A stretch of DNA of 64,000 nt. It comes from Lentisphaeria bacterium UBA1732 (lineage in GTDB: Bacteria; Verrucomicrobiota; Lentisphaeria; Victivallales; UBA1829). The notes under the pieces were generated by a model. The model had not been told where the DNA came from. It saw nothing but the letters and a program-made list of their open reading frames with translations, and searched no databases. This document shows, piece by piece, positions 44,166 to 53,139 of the stretch. How positions within the stretch are numbered: the first letter of the stretch is position 1; every line of letters begins with the position of its first letter. The stretch covers positions 1-64,000 of the forward strand of contig DCIG01000013.1 of NCBI GenBank assembly GCA_002315855.1, given 5' to 3'. Position numbers and translations under genes: made by a program.

Positions 44166-44192
44166 CTTTTTGAACTCTCCGGTTGATTATAG

Positions 44193-44262
44193 GAGCTGTT
44201 TTCAAAAATCATTGGCGAATGAATTTGAAATCAGCTCACGGAAGCACTCTGAAAATACTCTT
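44193..44262. repeat. Short or degraded copy of the dispersed repeat
   Basis: GAGCTGTTTTCAAAA (44193-44207) and TTTGAAATCAGCTC (44224-44237) face each other as an inverted pair. They are followed by ACGGAAGCACTCTGAAAATA, which resembles the inner left part of the full copies at 51735 and 57521. Confidence 0.5.
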
Positions 44263-44418
44263 TGCCCCGCGGAATCCGTAATCCGCAGAAAACAAAACAA
44301 TACTTCGCCCTATATTTTACACCGTCCCGTTCAAAAATTCAAGAATAAAGTTGAAAAAAATCAAAAATCAGGACACAGAAATCCCATCTTTGGGAAAAGA
44401 ATGTTTTTTCAGGAAATC

Positions 44419-45240
44419 TTATTTCCCTTGCAGAAATTCCGCCATCTTGACAAACTGTTCCACGGTAACCCGTTCCGCTCGAATATCGGGGTCCACATCC
44501 GCTTCTGCCATCGCCGCACGAACGGAATCCGCATCAAATACGGCGGCAATCTGTTTGAACATTTTTTTGCGGCGGTGGGCAAAACCCGTTCGCGTCAGTT
44601 TGGAAAGTGTCTGGCGCACGGTCTGCGGCAGAATATTGTCGCGCCGTTTCAAGGCAAGCAGTGCCGAATCCACCCCCGGCACGGGGAAGAATACTTCCGG
44701 CGGCACGTTGCGCACGATCTGCCCCTCGTAGGATGCCAGAATCCGCACGGAAAGCGAAGAATAGTCATCCGTTCCCGGCTCTGCGATGAAGCGCATGGCA
44801 ACTTCTTTCTGGAGCATCAGCAGAAAATCGGTCGGCGGATTTTCCAGTTCCAGCAGTTTGGTTACGACGATTGTTCCGGCGCTGTACGGCAAATTGGAAA
44901 TCACGCGGAAATCCTGCCCCTGGTACAGTTCCTGATAATCCACGCGGCAGGCGTCCGCCTCGATGAGTTTCACGCCCAGCGGCGCAATCGCGGAACGCAG
45001 ATAGGCTGCCAGTTTGCGGTCAAACTCAATCGCAGTCAGTTCACAGCCGGATGCCGCCAGTCCGCGCGTCAAAGCGCCGAATCCCGGTCCGACCTCCAGA
45101 ATCTTCTGTCCCGCCTGCGGTGCCGCTTCCCGCACAATCAAGGTCAGAAACTGCTCATCAATCAAAAAGTTTTGTCCCAGTTTCTTGCTGGGTGCAACCC
45201 CAAGATGTTCCATTAAGGATTTCAGTTCGTTTTTGGTCAT
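44419..45240 (-). CDS. rsmA: 16S rRNA dimethyladenosine transferase RsmA (KsgA)
   Basis: This 273-residue methyltransferase dimethylates two adjacent adenines near the 3' end of 16S rRNA during small-subunit maturation. The SAM site is LEVGPGFGALTRGL near residue 48, and the catalytic NLPY motif (ISNLPYSAG) is near 115. The product begins with the typical KKLGQNFLID. Normal length for the family. The ribosome site CAAGGA precedes the ATG by about 9 bases. Confidence 0.96.
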   Translation of the reverse strand: MTKNELKSLMEHLGVAPSKKLGQNFLIDEQFLTLIVREAAPQAGQKILEVGPGFGALTRGLAASGCELTAIEFDRKLAAYLRSAIAPLGVKLIEADACRVDYQELYQGQDFRVISNLPYSAGTIVVTKLLELENPPTDFLLMLQKEVAMRFIAEPGTDDYSSLSVRILASYEGQIVRNVPPEVFFPVPGVDSALLALKRRDNILPQTVRQTLSKLTRTGFAHRRKKMFKQIAAVFDADSVRAAMAEADVDPDIRAERVTVEQFVKMAEFLQGK

Positions 45241-45256
45241 GACAATTGGATTCCTT

Positions 45257-45360
45257 GAGCTGTTTTCGATTGGTTGTGCGCTCCGGCTTGAAATTCTTTG
45301 CGCAGTCGGCGGACAGGGTGATGTGTACCTGCAAATGACGGTCAGCGGACTTTTTTATCG
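45257..45360. repeat. Probable degraded copy of the dispersed repeat
   Basis: GAGCTGTTTTCGATTGG begins 17 bp before the rsmA start, and TTGAAATTCTTTGCGCAGTC resembles the copy at 57521 (TTGAAAATGTTTCTTCGCGCAG). The far end is unclear. Confidence 0.35.
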
Positions 45361-45630
45361 CTGATAGGGGCATCCGTCAATGCTTGCATCGCCTTGTATT
45401 TTGCGGTCAGGCTCTCCGTATTTCGCATGGAGCTGATCTCGGTTTTTGTTCAAACGCCCTGACGGACAGCTCGCAAATTCGGTTTTGACCCGTGCCGCAA
45501 ATCGCGACAGAATGCGTTTCACATTCCCCGAATGACATGCCGGACACTCCGGTTCCGCAATTTCCGAACTTATATGCAAAATTTCAAAGCGTTTTTCACA
45601 CTCGTTGCAGATATATTCATAAAGCGGCAT
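45355..45630 (-). CDS. FmdB-family zinc-ribbon protein
   Basis: The 91-residue product opens with MPLYEYICNECEKRFE and has a second Cys pair in CPACHSGNVKRI, the two halves of the FmdB/CxxC regulatory zinc ribbon. The tail (about 45-91) is polar and variable, as usual. The start at 45630 overlaps the corA stop by a few bases, so it is coupled to serC-corA. The role of the family is poorly known. Confidence 0.85.
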   Translation of the reverse strand: MPLYEYICNECEKRFEILHISSEIAEPECPACHSGNVKRILSRFAARVKTEFASCPSGRLNKNRDQLHAKYGEPDRKIQGDASIDGCPYQR

Positions 45631-45631
45631 A

Positions 45632-46558
45632 TCAATGCCTTTCAAAACGCTTGATGAGCCAGTATACGAAGAATGCAAGCCCTGCCATCAGAATGAAAAA
45701 TGCCGGGAAGAAGATATACCAGTTTTCCGCTCCGCAAATCATCGTCAGTTCGCTCATGCCGAATACCCCCGTGAAAAACGTCGGTATCGACACCGCGATC
45801 ACGATTGCATTCATATTCTTCATCAGCACGTTCAGGTTGTTGTTGATGATACCCGCTCGCGCGTCCACCAGCGAAGACAGAACCTGTGAATTGACTTGTG
45901 CCTGATCAAGGAACTGATGATTTTCGATTTGCAGGTCTTCCAGCAGTTCCAGATTTTCCTCGGTGAATTGGAAGCGGTACGCGCTGGCGCGCATTCGTTC
46001 CAGCACGCGGCGGTTCCCGCTCAGCGCATTCACGTAGTAAACAAGGCTTTTTTCCAGCGTGAACATATCCAGAAGACTGCTGCTGTCGTAAGTTTCATTC
46101 AGCTGGGTTTCGATTTCTTCACTGCACATGTTGATTACGCGCAAGTGGCTCTCGAAATGCCGGATGGTCTGCGCCAGTGCGCGCAGAAGCACATCCTGAA
46201 TAGTGTACACCTTCGTGGCGATTTTCCCCGTAAATAATTGAAGCTCATCATCTACCACAATGACGACTCTGTCCGGAAAAAGAAAAATACCCATGGACTT
46301 CACGCGGAACAGAAAATTATCATCCGCGGAATAGTTCTTCGGGTATTTGATGATGATCGCCGTGTAGTTGTCCTCGAATTCAATTCGGGGAGTTTCGTCG
46401 GTGTCGATGGAGGAGGCCAGAGTATGATGATCGATTCCGAGCACTTCCGTCAGATACGTTTGCTCTTCCGGTTCAGGAAGAATGTAAATATCGACCGGGA
46501 TGGTGCCGCCGCCGGAATGTGCGATACGACCGTCGGAGACAGAGAAGCATTTCTTCAT
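45632..46558 (-). CDS. corA: CorA-family divalent cation transporter with altered GMN motif
   Basis: The 308-residue product has a cytoplasmic alpha/beta domain (1-150), the long stalk helix (about 155-245), and two C-terminal membrane helices with a basic tail. This is the architecture of CorA channels for magnesium or related ions. The signature at the end of the first membrane helix reads TGVFGMSEL, with Ser where almost all CorA proteins have Asn (YGMN). Ion selectivity may differ. It follows serC by 33 bp and is coupled to the FmdB-family gene. Confidence 0.88.
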   Translation of the reverse strand: MKKCFSVSDGRIAHSGGGTIPVDIYILPEPEEQTYLTEVLGIDHHTLASSIDTDETPRIEFEDNYTAIIIKYPKNYSADDNFLFRVKSMGIFLFPDRVVIVVDDELQLFTGKIATKVYTIQDVLLRALAQTIRHFESHLRVINMCSEEIETQLNETYDSSSLLDMFTLEKSLVYYVNALSGNRRVLERMRASAYRFQFTEENLELLEDLQIENHQFLDQAQVNSQVLSSLVDARAGIINNNLNVLMKNMNAIVIAVSIPTFFTGVFGMSELTMICGAENWYIFFPAFFILMAGLAFFVYWLIKRFERH

Positions 46559-46591
46559 ACTGAGGCCCTCCGGGAGTTATCTGATTGAAAA

Positions 46592-47674
46592 TCAGTTGTT
46601 CTTCTTGAATTCAGCCATGAATTCGGTCAGGCGTTCAATGCCCTCGAACGGAGTGGCATTGTAGATGCTGGCGCGAATGCCGCCGGCGGAACGATGGCCC
46701 TTCAGACCGAGCATTCCGGCTGCGAGAGATTCTTTGACGAACTTCGCTTCCAGTTCTTCGCTCGGAAGACGGAACACAACGTTCATCTTGGAACGGCTGC
46801 ACGGGCAAACAGGCGAATGATAGTAGCCGTCGCTGTTGTCGATGGCTTCGTACAGTGCGGCTGCCTTGCGGTTGTTTTCCTTTTCCAGCACTTCCAGTCC
46901 GCCCATTTCCTTGACCCAGTTGGTGATCAGACCGAACATGTAGATGCCGAAAGTCGGCGGGGTATTGTACAGTGAGTTATTGTCGATATAGGTGCTGTAA
47001 CGGAGCATGGTCGGCACGTTGGCCGGTGTGCGTTCCGCCAGATCCTTGCGGATGATGCAGACTGCCACGCCGCTGGGACCGAGGTTCTTCTGTGCTCCGG
47101 CATAAATCATGCCGAACTTGGAAACATCAATCTTGCGGGACATAATATCGCTGGACATATCAGCAATCATCGGTACGCTGGCCGGGCATTCCGGGAAAGA
47201 CTGGAACTGGGTGCCGTAGATGGTGTTGTTCGAAGTGATGTGGAAATAGGCGGCGTCTTCATCAACCTTCATTTCGCTGACTTCAGGAATATACGTATAC
47301 TTGTCTTCCTTGCTGGAGGCAATCACTTTCACATCGCCGAACAGCTTGGCTTCCTTGATTGCCTTGGAGGACCATGTACCGGTATCGGCAAACTCCATCG
47401 GCTTCCCGGGAATTGCCAGGTTCATCGGAATCATGGCAAACTGCATACTTGCACCACCCTGAATGAATACCACGGAGTGCGTTTCCGGAATGCCCATGAT
47501 GTCGCTGAAATTCTGAATTGCATTGGCAAGAATTTCATCAAAAAGTTTATTGCGATGGGAGTGTTCCATGATTCCCACGCCGCTGCCGCGGTAATCGCAG
47601 AATTCTTTTTGTGCCTGTTCCATAACGGCCTTCGGCAATGCCGCCGGCCCCGCATTGAAGTTGAAAATGCGCAT
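46592..47674 (-). CDS. serC: Phosphoserine aminotransferase
   Basis: This 360-residue PLP enzyme makes 3-phosphoserine in serine synthesis and also acts in pyridoxal phosphate synthesis. It has NFNAGPAALPKAVMEQ at the start, the PLP-binding Lys in YAGAQKNLGPSGV near residue 195, and the C-terminal GHRSAGGIRASIYNA. Length matches E. coli SerC. It leads a serC-corA-fmdB run. Confidence 0.96.
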   Translation of the reverse strand: MRIFNFNAGPAALPKAVMEQAQKEFCDYRGSGVGIMEHSHRNKLFDEILANAIQNFSDIMGIPETHSVVFIQGGASMQFAMIPMNLAIPGKPMEFADTGTWSSKAIKEAKLFGDVKVIASSKEDKYTYIPEVSEMKVDEDAAYFHITSNNTIYGTQFQSFPECPASVPMIADMSSDIMSRKIDVSKFGMIYAGAQKNLGPSGVAVCIIRKDLAERTPANVPTMLRYSTYIDNNSLYNTPPTFGIYMFGLITNWVKEMGGLEVLEKENNRKAAALYEAIDNSDGYYHSPVCPCSRSKMNVVFRLPSEELEAKFVKESLAAGMLGLKGHRSAGGIRASIYNATPFEGIERLTEFMAEFKKNN

Positions 47675-47792
47675 TTTCTTTCTCCATGGTGTTTAAGGCT
47701 CTCTCCGCTTCGTTCATTCTGCGGATTCACCTCGTTGAATATCGGATACCGAATCGATTTAAGTATCCTGCATTGTAAACGGAATATCATAT

Positions 47793-47821
47793 AATATACA
47801 CCCGTTTCAGATGTTATGCAA
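47793..47821 (-). promoter_or_regulatory. Candidate promoter of serC
   Basis: On the minus strand TTGCAT (47821-47816) and TATATT (47798-47793) have a 17-bp spacer. Confidence 0.45.
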
Positions 47822-47916
47822 GCTAAAATAACACGCTGTCTCCGATTTTCCATGCTTTTCAGGGATTTGCCTTGCTTTCCTCCTCGTTTCTTCACTTTTA
47901 CCGAAAAACTTATCCC

Positions 47917-47958
47917 AAAAAAACGGACTGCATCGTTTCTGACACAGTCCGTTCTTTT
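47917..47958. terminator. Terminator of araBDA, possibly bidirectional
   Basis: AACGGACTG (47922-47930) and CAGTCCGTT (47945-47953) form a perfect 9-bp stem. The minus strand then has at least seven T, and the plus strand has CTTTTT. Confidence 0.85.
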
Positions 47959-47983
47959 TCATCGGTTTACAGATGGAAACAAC

Positions 47984-49432
47984 TTACTTGATGGTAACCA
48001 TTTCGATACCCGCCATGCGGGCGAAGTCTTCCATGTATTCCGTGCTGAGTGCAGGTGCGTTGACGCTGTGGTGTGCACCGCCGGCTTCAATCCACTGGCG
48101 GGCTCCTTCATGCAGATTGGGTTTCGGAATCCACAGGGTGCTTGCCACGGGCAGATTGCTCAGCGGCTGATCCGGTTCCACGATTTCCAGTTCGTTCACG
48201 ATCAGGCGGAAATGATCGCCCAGATCAATTACGGTGGCATTGATGGCCGGGCCCGGCTTCGTTGTGAACACGAGACGCGCGGGTTCCAGATTCAGTTCAG
48301 GATAATCCGGGGTCGAGCCGATGCCCAGATGATGCACTTCCAGAGACGGTGTCCCCGCTGCGATGGACGGGCAGACTTCCAGCATGTGCGCGCCCAGAAC
48401 GCGCTGACGGCCCTGTTCAAAGTGATAGGTGTAGTCTTCCATGAAGCTCACGCCGCCTTCGAGACCGGCTGCCATGACTTTCATGGTGCGTGTCAGTGCG
48501 GCTGTCTTCCAGTCGCCTTCCGCGCCGAAACCGTATCCCTGTTCCATCAGACGCTGGCTCGCGAGACCGGGCAGCTGATCCAGACCGTACAGGTTTTCAA
48601 ACGTGGTGGTGAATGCGGTTGCGCCGATTTCATCCAAAAATGCGCGCAGACCGATTTCCTGCTTGGCGGCGGCGAAAATGGACTTCTTGGCCACATCGCT
48701 GGTGCTGGGCACTTTGTAAGTCGCGTAGTATTCTTTGACCAGTGCTTCTGCTTCCGCATCCGACACGGCGTTGATGTACTTCACGACGTCCTGAATGGCA
48801 TAGCCGTTGCAGGAGTAGCCGAACTGAATCTGTGCGGAAACCTTGTTGCCTTCCGTCACCGCCACTTCACGCATGTTGTCGCCCAGACGCGCCACTTTCA
48901 TGGTCTTGCAGTCTGCCCAGGCAGCTGCCACACGGGACCAGATCGCGATTTCCTTGACCACCTGCGGGTCCTTGTAGAAACCGTTGACCACCTTGCGGGC
49001 GATGCCGAGTCGGGTGCAGATGAAGCCGAATTCGCGGTCGCCGTGAGCGGCCTGATTCAGGTTCATGAAGTCCATATCCATGGTGGACCACGGAATGTCG
49101 CAGTTGCACTGCGTGTTCAGGTGGAGCATCGGCTTCTGGAGAAGTTTCAGTCCGTTGATCCACATCTTGGCCGGGCTGAAGGTGTGCATCCAGCAGATAA
49201 TTCCGATGCAGGAATCATCTGCATTGGCTTTCTGGATTGCCGCAATGATTTCTTCATTCAGCGTTGCCACGGTCAGAAATTCGATCTTGATCGGAATTTC
49301 TTTCGCCGCGTTCAGGGCATCCACAACCACTTTCGAGTTGTCGGCGACCTGCTTCAGCGGACCTTCTCCGTACAGATGCTGACTGCCGGTGATGAAGTAA
49401 ATTTTGTACTTGGAAAAATCAATTTTGGCCAT
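47984..49432 (-). CDS. araA: L-arabinose isomerase
   Basis: This 482-residue enzyme converts L-arabinose to L-ribulose in the cytoplasm. It has the start YKIYFITGSQHLYGE, the metal and catalytic motifs QAAHGDREFGF near residue 128, and GYGFGAEGDWKTAALTR near 303. The ATG at 49432 has AAGGACG about 9 bases upstream, and the frame overlaps the araD end by 14 bases. Last gene of araB-araD-araA, followed by a terminator. No arabinose transporter or AraR/AraC regulator is in the window. Confidence 0.96.
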   Translation of the reverse strand: MAKIDFSKYKIYFITGSQHLYGEGPLKQVADNSKVVVDALNAAKEIPIKIEFLTVATLNEEIIAAIQKANADDSCIGIICWMHTFSPAKMWINGLKLLQKPMLHLNTQCNCDIPWSTMDMDFMNLNQAAHGDREFGFICTRLGIARKVVNGFYKDPQVVKEIAIWSRVAAAWADCKTMKVARLGDNMREVAVTEGNKVSAQIQFGYSCNGYAIQDVVKYINAVSDAEAEALVKEYYATYKVPSTSDVAKKSIFAAAKQEIGLRAFLDEIGATAFTTTFENLYGLDQLPGLASQRLMEQGYGFGAEGDWKTAALTRTMKVMAAGLEGGVSFMEDYTYHFEQGRQRVLGAHMLEVCPSIAAGTPSLEVHHLGIGSTPDYPELNLEPARLVFTTKPGPAINATVIDLGDHFRLIVNELEIVEPDQPLSNLPVASTLWIPKPNLHEGARQWIEAGGAHHSVNAPALSTEYMEDFARMAGIEMVTIK

Positions 49433-50117
49433 AATAGGCGTCCTTTCCATGTTTTCGGTTGTAATGTTTTTGTATCAGGGAATCTTTCAGTCTCGGTGCC
49501 CGCGGGTTGACCTGCTCGGTGATGAATGCCATCTTGCAGAGTTCTTCCAGTACGCGGGCATTGTATACCGCCTTGGCTCCCGTTGCTCCCCAGGTGAACG
49601 GACCATGCCCGGCCACCAGAACCATCGGGATTTCCGCCGGATTCAGATTCTGCTTCTTGAAGCAGTCAATGATTTGCAATCCGGTTTCGGTTTCGTAGTC
49701 GTTGCGGATGCGGTCATCTGCCATGAATTCCGTGCAGGGGATGTCTGCCGCCAGATGGTCGGCATGGGTTGTCCCGTACAGCGGCACGGCGCGGGCGGCC
49801 TGGGCCCACGCCACGGCAAAGGTGGAATGTGTATGCACGATACCGCCCAAAGTCGGGAACGCTCTGTACAATTCCAGATGCGTATTGGTATCACTGGACG
49901 GACGCATGGTCCCGTCGACCACTTTCCCGTCTGCCAGACTCACAATCACGATGTCGGACGGTTTCAGCTTGTCGTAATCCACGCCCGACGGCTTGATGGC
50001 GAATACGCCGGCCGCCCGGTCCACGCAGCTCACATTGCCGAATGTATAAATCACGAGGTCGAGCTTCGGAAGCTCCATATTGGCCTCGTAGCATTCCTGT
50101 TTCAGTGCTTCGTACAT
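49419..50117 (-). CDS. araD: L-ribulose-5-phosphate 4-epimerase
   Basis: This 232-residue class II aldolase-fold zinc enzyme converts L-ribulose 5-phosphate to D-xylulose 5-phosphate. Visible motifs are IKPSGVDYDKL near residue 43, SSDTNTHLELYRAF (phosphate and metal region), and the zinc His pair in VHTHSTFAVAWAQ near 96. The closing VAGHGPFTWG holds the third His. It starts 2 bp after araB ends and overlaps araA by 14 bases, so the three are tightly coupled. Confidence 0.95.
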   Translation of the reverse strand: MYEALKQECYEANMELPKLDLVIYTFGNVSCVDRAAGVFAIKPSGVDYDKLKPSDIVIVSLADGKVVDGTMRPSSDTNTHLELYRAFPTLGGIVHTHSTFAVAWAQAARAVPLYGTTHADHLAADIPCTEFMADDRIRNDYETETGLQIIDCFKKQNLNPAEIPMVLVAGHGPFTWGATGAKAVYNARVLEELCKMAFITEQVNPRAPRLKDSLIQKHYNRKHGKDAYYGQN

Positions 50118-50119
50118 GA

Positions 50120-51706
50120 TTACAGACCTTCCTGTTCCATCATCTTGCCGAAGGTCAGATAACGCTGATACAGCTCTTCATACAGCTGCCCCATTTCCTT
50201 GTTGGGATAATATTCAGCATCGAAACCGGACCCCATCTTGTCCATCGCGTCTTCCACCTTGGCATAGCGGCCCGCGGCCACTGCACCGAACATGGCGGAA
50301 CCCAGCGCACAGGTCTGATCGCACGCGGCAATCTTGATCGGCAGCTGGAATACATCCGCGCACATCTGCATGATGAACGGAGACTTGCGGCTGATGCCGC
50401 CCGTCATGATCACGTTGTTGATTTTGATGTTCTGGGCTTTGAAGTGATCCACGATGGCACGTGCGCCGAAAACGGTGCTTTCTGCCAGTGCGCGGTAAAC
50501 CATCGGGGCTGTCGTCCCCAGATTCAGTCCGCAGATTGCTCCGGTCAGCTTCTGATTGGCGTTCGGGGTGCGGCGGCCGTTGAACCAGTCAAGTGCAAGC
50601 ACTCCTGTCTGACCGGCGGGAATTGCCGCGGCTTCCTGTTCCAGCGGACCGATTTTCACGTCGCCGGCGTAGGACAGCAGATTCTTGAACCATGCGTACA
50701 CATCGCCGAATGCAGACTGTCCTGCTTCCAGACCGACCATGCCCGGAATCACGGAACCGTCGACCTGACCGCAGATGCCCGGGATGCAGGAATCCGCTTC
50801 CGGTGCCACCAGAATATCGCAGGTGCTGGTCCCGCAGACCTTGACCAAATCGTAGGCGTGAATTTGTGCGCCCACTGCTCCGAAATGGCAGTCGAAAGCA
50901 CCCGCCGCAACTACCACATTCGTGGTCAGTCCGAGACGGTCTGCCCATTTCTGGGAAAGTTTTCCCACAGCCTTGTCGCCTGTGTAGGTTTCGGTGAACA
51001 GACGGTCGCGGAGACCGTCCAGCAGGGGATCCAGTCCGGCGAAGAATTCGTTCGGCGGAAGTCCGCCCCAGCTTTCATGCCACATGGCCTTGTGGCCTGC
51101 TGCACAGCGGCTGCGGATCATCTTCAGGGGATCGATGTTCCCTGTCAGTTCTGCCGGAATCCAGTCGCAGTGTTCGACCCAGCTGAATGCTGCTTTGCGG
51201 ACCTTTTCGCTGGCGCGCAGGGTGTGCAGGATTTTGGCGAAGAACCATTCGCTGGAATAGATGCCGCCTTCATACTTGGTGTAGTCGATTCCCTTCCACG
51301 CTTTCGCATAGCTGTTGATTTCATCGGCTTCGAAGATGGCCGTATGGTCTTTCCACAGGATGAACATCGCGTTCGGATCATCTGCAAATTCGGGGAGCAT
51401 TGCCAGCGGAATGCCTTCGCGGTTCACGGCACATGGTGTGGACCCCGTCGTGTCGATGCCGATGCCGATGACCAGCGACGGATCGATCCCTTTCATCACG
51501 CCCTTGATGACGACTTCCAGGCTCTCCAGATAATCCAGCGGGTGCTGACGGAACTGGTTGTTCGGTGCATCACAGTATTTCTTCTCGCTCCAGCGGGGAT
51601 AATTCTGCACGCAGGAACCCAGAATTGCACCGTTTTCCACATCGACCAGAACAGCGCGCACGCTGTCGGACCCGAAATCCAAACCGATTGTAAGTTGATT
51701 TGCCAT
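50120..51706 (-). CDS. araB: Ribulokinase
   Basis: This 528-residue FGGY-family sugar kinase phosphorylates L-ribulose. It opens with LTIGLDFGSDSVRAVLVD (ATP-binding phosphate 1 motif). The catalytic Asp region GAFDCHFGAVG lies near residue 275, and the second nucleotide motif MTGGISRKSPF near 435. It leads the araBDA operon and is preceded by a full copy of the dispersed repeat whose end lies 28 bp upstream of the ATG. The ribosome site TAAGG is about 9 bases upstream. Confidence 0.95.
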   Translation of the reverse strand: MANQLTIGLDFGSDSVRAVLVDVENGAILGSCVQNYPRWSEKKYCDAPNNQFRQHPLDYLESLEVVIKGVMKGIDPSLVIGIGIDTTGSTPCAVNREGIPLAMLPEFADDPNAMFILWKDHTAIFEADEINSYAKAWKGIDYTKYEGGIYSSEWFFAKILHTLRASEKVRKAAFSWVEHCDWIPAELTGNIDPLKMIRSRCAAGHKAMWHESWGGLPPNEFFAGLDPLLDGLRDRLFTETYTGDKAVGKLSQKWADRLGLTTNVVVAAGAFDCHFGAVGAQIHAYDLVKVCGTSTCDILVAPEADSCIPGICGQVDGSVIPGMVGLEAGQSAFGDVYAWFKNLLSYAGDVKIGPLEQEAAAIPAGQTGVLALDWFNGRRTPNANQKLTGAICGLNLGTTAPMVYRALAESTVFGARAIVDHFKAQNIKINNVIMTGGISRKSPFIMQMCADVFQLPIKIAACDQTCALGSAMFGAVAAGRYAKVEDAMDKMGSGFDAEYYPNKEMGQLYEELYQRYLTFGKMMEQEGL

Positions 51707-51734
51707 TTTCTTTACCTTAAAGTTGTTGTTTTTC

Positions 51735-51897
51735 GAGCTGATTTCAAAAACCGCTGACGGAATGATTGAAAAAGTATCTTCACACGGTTGTCATGATTTG
51801 TTTGAGGTGGCCGATTGCTGTGCCGCCGCCGGAAACGCTCTCCTGACAAATGCGAATGAGTTTTCAAATCTCCCCCCAGAACTTTTGAAGTCCGCTC
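51735..51897. repeat. Full copy A of a dispersed intergenic repeat
   Basis: This 163-bp element starts with GAGCTGATTTCAAAA and ends with TTTTGAAGTCCGCTC, an imperfect terminal inverted repeat. It aligns over its full length with copy B at 57521-57686 (about 70% by eye). Conserved blocks are TGACGGAAT, TTTGAGGTGGC, AAACGCTCTC and CAGAACTTTTGAA. It fills most of the gap between araB and the hydroxyacid dehydrogenase gene. No protein-like conservation is evident: one frame is open here but is broken in copy B. Confidence 0.75.
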
Positions 51898-51933
51898 TTT
51901 ATGTTTGAATGAGTTTGTTTTTTCTCTTTGTCG

Positions 51934-52908
51934 TTACGTTTGCGAGGTCAGAAGCATACTCTCCTTCACCTCATGCTGAAATGGTTCGCCCGCCAGCATC
52001 CGCTTGAACTCCCCGATGACGCAGTCCGACATCCGCCTCACTTCATCGTTGAATGACCCCGCAATATGCGTTGTCAGCAGGACATTCGGCAGGGTGTAGT
52101 ACCGCGAATCCTTTGCCGGCGGTTCCGGCTCCGTTACGTCAACCAGTGCCGTCAGATCAGGTCGTTTTTCCATCACATCCAGCATGGCTTCTTCATCCAC
52201 TTGCGCACCGCGCCCCGTATTGATGAATACTGCCCCGGTCCGCATGGATTCAAAATGCTCTCTCCGTATCGTGTTCCGGTTGTCTTCCCGGTTCGGCAGG
52301 TGATTGCTGATGACAAAAGCCGTGCGGAATGCTTCCTCGATGGACACCGTGCGCCGTTCCGCTCTCGAAGGCACCACCACCACTTTCACATCCATGCGAG
52401 ACAGATGTTCCTGCAGAATACTGCTGATGGTTCCGGCTCCAATCAGTGCCACGGTTTCCCCGTAAGCTCCTGGGCCCACATAAGTAACCTTCCGGTCCCA
52501 GTCTCGCGTCATGCGGGCTTCCCGGATATTCCGGTAGTAGCCTTTCAGCGACAGAATGATTTCCGACAGACAGAATTCCGCCACCGGAATGGCATTCATG
52601 CGCCACGCGCTGATTACCTTGACTTGATTTGCAAAGCATTGCCGGGCGAAAGCATCCGTCGCTCCTGCCGCATAAAATACGGCCTTCAGTTTCGGCATCT
52701 TTGCAATCAGTTCATTCGTAACCTGCGGAAATCCCCAGGTCGAGAAAAGCACTTCCGCATCCGCCAGTTTTCCGTTCTCCGCATCCGCACCTGTGCATAT
52801 CCCCGGAATCATGTCCGTCAGCTCCTCAAGCTCCTTGATTTGTGCTTGCGAATACACATATTCCACGTTTGAAACGGAATCACAGAAGATTGCGCTCTTG
52901 AATTTCAT
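51934..52908 (-). CDS. D-isomer-specific 2-hydroxyacid dehydrogenase
   Basis: This 324-residue NAD-dependent dehydrogenase has the Rossmann motif ALIGAGTISS near residue 150. The catalytic triad is visible as Arg in INTGRGAQVDEEA, Glu in DVTEPEPP and His in LTTHIAGS. The ATG at 52908 gives the normal N-terminus; an upstream in-frame ATG adds nine unlikely residues. Substrate is unknown; the family includes phosphoglycerate, lactate and glyoxylate enzymes. It stands alone with its own promoter. Confidence 0.9.
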   Translation of the reverse strand: MKFKSAIFCDSVSNVEYVYSQAQIKELEELTDMIPGICTGADAENGKLADAEVLFSTWGFPQVTNELIAKMPKLKAVFYAAGATDAFARQCFANQVKVISAWRMNAIPVAEFCLSEIILSLKGYYRNIREARMTRDWDRKVTYVGPGAYGETVALIGAGTISSILQEHLSRMDVKVVVVPSRAERRTVSIEEAFRTAFVISNHLPNREDNRNTIRREHFESMRTGAVFINTGRGAQVDEEAMLDVMEKRPDLTALVDVTEPEPPAKDSRYYTLPNVLLTTHIAGSFNDEVRRMSDCVIGEFKRMLAGEPFQHEVKESMLLTSQT

Positions 52909-53022
52909 TATGGATTTCTTTCTGCTTGATTGCACATCCGGCGCAAACCGGATATCAGGGTTTCGCTTCCTTGTCCCGATTCTTCTTCCGCGAGGACAAG
53001 TCTGACTGGGGTATCTTTAATA

Positions 53023-53051
53023 GATATAACATAACACGAAGACGATTGCAA
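53023..53051 (-). promoter_or_regulatory. Candidate promoter of the hydroxyacid dehydrogenase gene
   Basis: On the minus strand TTGCAA (53051-53046) and TATATC (53028-53023) have a 17-bp spacer. Confidence 0.4.
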
Positions 53052-53094
53052 TTCAACTGAAAAATAGAAGAAAATTTCTATTTTTATCGAACCG

Positions 53095-53122
53095 GTTTCA
53101 AAAAAGCTGTTTCACGAAACTT
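53095..53122. repeat. Fragment of the dispersed repeat
   Basis: GGTTTCAAAAAAGCTGTTTCACG resembles the double arrangement at 26012-26034, with a two-base deletion. Confidence 0.3.
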
Positions 53123-53139
53123 TTCATTCCCGCACAAAA

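Larger units (their letters stand above)
47675..47983. other. 309-bp gap between araA and serC
   Basis: It contains the serC promoter (47793-47821) and the araA terminator hairpin (47917-47958). The rest, about 47830-47915, shows nothing recognisable. Confidence 0.6.

Noticed and set aside
51723..51908. A 61-codon plus-strand frame spanning repeat copy A
   Set aside because: The corresponding frame in copy B has a stop and an indel, so the conservation is at the DNA level, not protein.
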